This document shows positions 61,936 through 64,000 of a DNA stretch of 64,000 nucleotides, in pieces. Made by a program: the position numbers and the translations under genes. The stretch is from positions 3,562,501 to 3,626,500 of the forward strand of contig NZ_CP017241.1 in assembly GCF_001908375.1 (NCBI RefSeq). The letters run 5' to 3'. Under the pieces are notes generated by a model. It was not told where the DNA came from, made no database searches, and saw nothing but the letters and a program-made list of their open reading frames with translations. The DNA comes from Rhizobium etli 8C-3. GTDB taxonomy: Bacteria; Pseudomonadota; Alphaproteobacteria; Rhizobiales; Rhizobiaceae. Each line of letters starts with the position of its first letter. Positions within the stretch are counted from its first letter, which is position 1.

Positions 61936-62715
61936 ATGGAACTTCAGGGAAGAACTGCTTTGGTCACCGGCGCCGGTTCCGGCATCGGAAAGGCCACCGC
62001 GCTGAAGCTTGCTGCAGAAGGCGCCAGGGTTGCCGTTTTGAGCCGCACCGGCCGCGAGGCCAAACAAACGCGCGACGAAATCCGCACTGCAGGCGGGCAG
62101 GCGATCTCGCTGACGGCCGACACCAGCGACGAAGGCTTGATGCGCGATGCAATTGACACGCTTCTGGCCAGGTTCGGCGGCATCGACGTCGTCGTTGCCA
62201 ATGCCGGTATCAATGGCGTCTGGGCGCCGATCGACGACCTGAAGCCGGAGGAGTGGGACAAGACCATTGCCGTCAACCTGCGCGGTACCTACCTCACCCT
62301 GCATCTCACTGTCCCGCATATGAAATTGAACGGCGGCTCCATCATCGTCGTCTCCTCGATCAACGGAACGCGGACCTTCACGACGCCCGGCGCGACCGCC
62401 TATACCGTCACGAAGGCCGGCCAAGTGGCGATGGTGCAACAGCTGGCATTGGAACTCGGCAAGCACGGAATCCGCGTCAATGCCGTCTGCCCGGGCGCCA
62501 TCGACACCAATATCAGCGACAATACCAGGAGCCGCCACCGCGAGGAGACGGAAATCCCGGTCGTCTGGCCTAAGGGCGAAATTCCGATCAGCGGCGGCGC
62601 GGCAGGCCAGAGCGCCGATGTCGCCGAAGCCATCCTCTTTCTTGCGACAGAGCGCTCGCGTCACATTACCGGCACACCGATCTGGATCGATGGCGGCCAA
62701 GGGCTGCTGCGCTAG
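61936..62715 (+). CDS. Short-chain dehydrogenase/reductase (SDR)
   Basis: A 259-residue classical SDR. The cofactor motif is TGAGSGIG (11-18), the structural motif is 'NAG' (89-91), and the catalytic residues are S140/S141, Y156 and K160 in 'YTVTK'. R37 after the second strand suggests that NADP(H) use is possible. Substrate unknown; relatives reduce keto acids or sugars. It follows DoxX after 84 bases and converges tightly on the cyclase gene, leaving two bases between stops. Confidence 0.9.
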   Translation: MELQGRTALVTGAGSGIGKATALKLAAEGARVAVLSRTGREAKQTRDEIRTAGGQAISLTADTSDEGLMRDAIDTLLARFGGIDVVVANAGINGVWAPIDDLKPEEWDKTIAVNLRGTYLTLHLTVPHMKLNGGSIIVVSSINGTRTFTTPGATAYTVTKAGQVAMVQQLALELGKHGIRVNAVCPGAIDTNISDNTRSRHREETEIPVVWPKGEIPISGGAAGQSADVAEAILFLATERSRHITGTPIWIDGGQGLLR

Positions 62716-62717
62716 GC

Positions 62718-63935
62718 TCAGGCGCCGAGCCCGGCAGTTTCGAGCGTGTAAAGCTCCTGCGACCGCTTGACACCGCGCAGCGCGTAACGGCCGATGCAGG
62801 CGAGGCCGCCGCGGTGAGCTTCAGCAATAGCCGCTGCAAAATCCGATGACATCAGTACGTTGAGATCGACCGACCGGCATATCGACGCAATGCGGCTGAC
62901 CTCGTTGACCGCCGGACCAATGACCGTGAAGTCCAGCCGTTCCTGGCTGCCGATATTGCCGTAGAAGACATCGCCGATATGCAGGCCGAGATAGACGTCG
63001 GTCGTCGGCCTGCCATCGGCGGCGCGCTGTTGATTGAGCGTTGAAAGCTTCTTGCGCAACAGAGCCTCGGCGCGCAATGCCGCGTGGCATGCTTCGGATT
63101 GGTCCTCATCCTTGAAAATCGCAAGAACACCGTCGCCGATGAGCTTCAAGACGTCGCCACCTGCCTCGTGGATCGCGGAAATCACCACTTCGCTATATGC
63201 GTTGAGCAGCGGCAGAATCTCTTCCGGCGGCGCGCTGTCCGATATCTTGGTGTAATTCAGAAGATCCGAAAACCAAAGCGCCGCCGAAATCCGCTCCGAC
63301 TTGCCGCGCGTGATCTTGCCCTCCAGCACCTGCTTTGCTGCATCCTCGCCCAGGTAGACCTCGGCGATGGTCCGCGCGATGCGACCGAGGGCGATGCATT
63401 TTATTGCCAGCGCCAGGACCGGCACCAGCTTGCGCAGGATGGCGAGGTCGTCGTCGCAAAAGCCTTGCGGATGCCGGGTCGTAAAATGCGAAAAAAAGCA
63501 ATCCATCTCGCCGATCGTACCAGCCTTGGCGAAGCGATGTACCATGGCGACGAAATCGGTGTGGCCAGCTTTGACCATTTCGTCGAGCATGACGAAATCG
63601 GTCGGGTCGCCGAAGCCGATGCGGCGGCGCACCTCGCTCTCTTTGCCGGACCAGAGGTAGTAGAAGGCCGAACGCTGCCAGTTATCCCGCGCACTGCCTT
63701 CGCCGGTCGGACCATATTCGAACTCGGTCTCGATTTCCTCCTGGCTGTCCCACCGGAAGGCGCGGCCCTCGTGCACCGGGTGCAGTGTATCCATGAGCGC
63801 CAGGCCGCGATCAAGCGGCAGGCCGAACTCGCGGCAGGAATTGCAAAAGCCGGTCAGCAGCTCGGCTTCGGAGGCCCCTTTCAGCCCCTGTTCCGTCAGC
63901 CATGCGGCCACCGTTCCGACGTCGCTGTGATCCAT
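62718..63935 (-). CDS. Class III adenylate cyclase with N-terminal GAF-like region
   Basis: A 405-residue soluble cyclase. The N-terminal 180 residues look like a GAF-type sensor ('MDCFFSHFTTRHPQGFCDDDLAILRKLVPVLALAIK'). The catalytic domain (about 210-385) has both metal aspartates, D224 ('LWFSDLLNYTK') and D268 ('LIGDGVLAIF'). Adenine-contact K264, 'LDFTVIG' and transition-state N344 and R348 ('AVNEVSRI') are also present, so it should make cAMP. ATG 63935 has AAGGTGA upstream; ATG 63950 adds five residues and is the alternative. Rhizobia carry many such cyclases. Confidence 0.9.
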   Translation of the reverse strand: MDHSDVGTVAAWLTEQGLKGASEAELLTGFCNSCREFGLPLDRGLALMDTLHPVHEGRAFRWDSQEEIETEFEYGPTGEGSARDNWQRSAFYYLWSGKESEVRRRIGFGDPTDFVMLDEMVKAGHTDFVAMVHRFAKAGTIGEMDCFFSHFTTRHPQGFCDDDLAILRKLVPVLALAIKCIALGRIARTIAEVYLGEDAAKQVLEGKITRGKSERISAALWFSDLLNYTKISDSAPPEEILPLLNAYSEVVISAIHEAGGDVLKLIGDGVLAIFKDEDQSEACHAALRAEALLRKKLSTLNQQRAADGRPTTDVYLGLHIGDVFYGNIGSQERLDFTVIGPAVNEVSRIASICRSVDLNVLMSSDFAAAIAEAHRGGLACIGRYALRGVKRSQELYTLETAGLGA

Positions 63936-64000
63936 GCCATTCACCTTCATCTGTGTCGAAGCTGTAACTATATTTCATCGCTGAAGGAAAGAAAAACCAG

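Noticed and set aside
1..64000. CRISPR arrays, tRNA or rRNA genes, insertion sequences, prophage or integrative elements
   Set aside because: I saw no regularly spaced direct repeats, no tRNA cloverleaf, and no transposase or integrase. The only repeats are short palindromic RIME-type elements.

Overview
This 64 kb window looks like chromosomal DNA from a member of the Rhizobiaceae, most likely Rhizobium or a close relative. The evidence is high-GC coding sequence on both strands, many ABC sugar and amine transporters, and several copies of the palindromic intergenic repeat known from rhizobia as RIME. It also has an RmrAB/EmrAB-type pump with a divergent TetR gene, an smo-type polyol operon, exoD, and a class III nucleotide cyclase. 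I see no phage, insertion sequence, integrase, CRISPR array, tRNA or rRNA. The genus is an inference.

Layout. 1-0.3 kb: the start of a CHASE4 signalling gene cut by the window edge. 0.5-3.0 kb: the methionine importer metNIQ. 3.4-12.5 kb: a carbohydrate locus with a GH1 beta-glucosidase, a Gfo/Idh/MocA dehydrogenase, a sugar-isomerase-like TIM barrel, a ribose-type ABC importer and a divergent LacI regulator with clear operators. 12.6-16.5 kb: xylose catabolism (lacI-xylB-xylA). 16.6-20.3 kb: the DHA2/HlyD multidrug pump and its TetR repressor. 20.4-27.3 kb: an AraC/GyrI-like regulator, TerC, an SLC13/TrkA-C permease, gltX and lysS. 27.3-34.8 kb: a hypothetical membrane protein, then a LysR regulator and a putrescine-type ABC importer ending in a gamma-aminobutyraldehyde dehydrogenase, the same gene content as E. 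coli ydcSTUVW. 34.9-41.1 kb: small membrane proteins (DUF1328, DUF1345, DUF2244, EI24), transaldolase with a divergent SorC-type regulator, an Ada-like methyltransferase and endonuclease III. 41.3-51.4 kb: an RpiR regulator converging on an smo-type sorbitol/mannitol operon (smoC, smoEFGK, mtlK, HAD phosphatase, FGGY kinase). 51.5-55.4 kb: exoD, a two-component system and a ROK sugar kinase. 55.4-60.4 kb: a TetR-MFP-RND efflux operon with a long perfect operator. 60.5-64 kb: OsmC, a frameshifted gene remnant, DoxX, an SDR and a class III adenylate cyclase.

The genes read as a catabolic and stress-response portion of a soil or plant-associated genome. Each uptake system sits beside its own regulator and first catabolic enzymes, and many regulators have palindromes in their promoters that can be read directly. 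The most interesting signals are the putative oxidative glycoside-processing locus with its LacI operators, several new candidate operator motifs, an smo operon without smoS, repeats inside operons, and a single-base-deletion pseudogene followed by an intact terminator. I found no convincing wholly new system.
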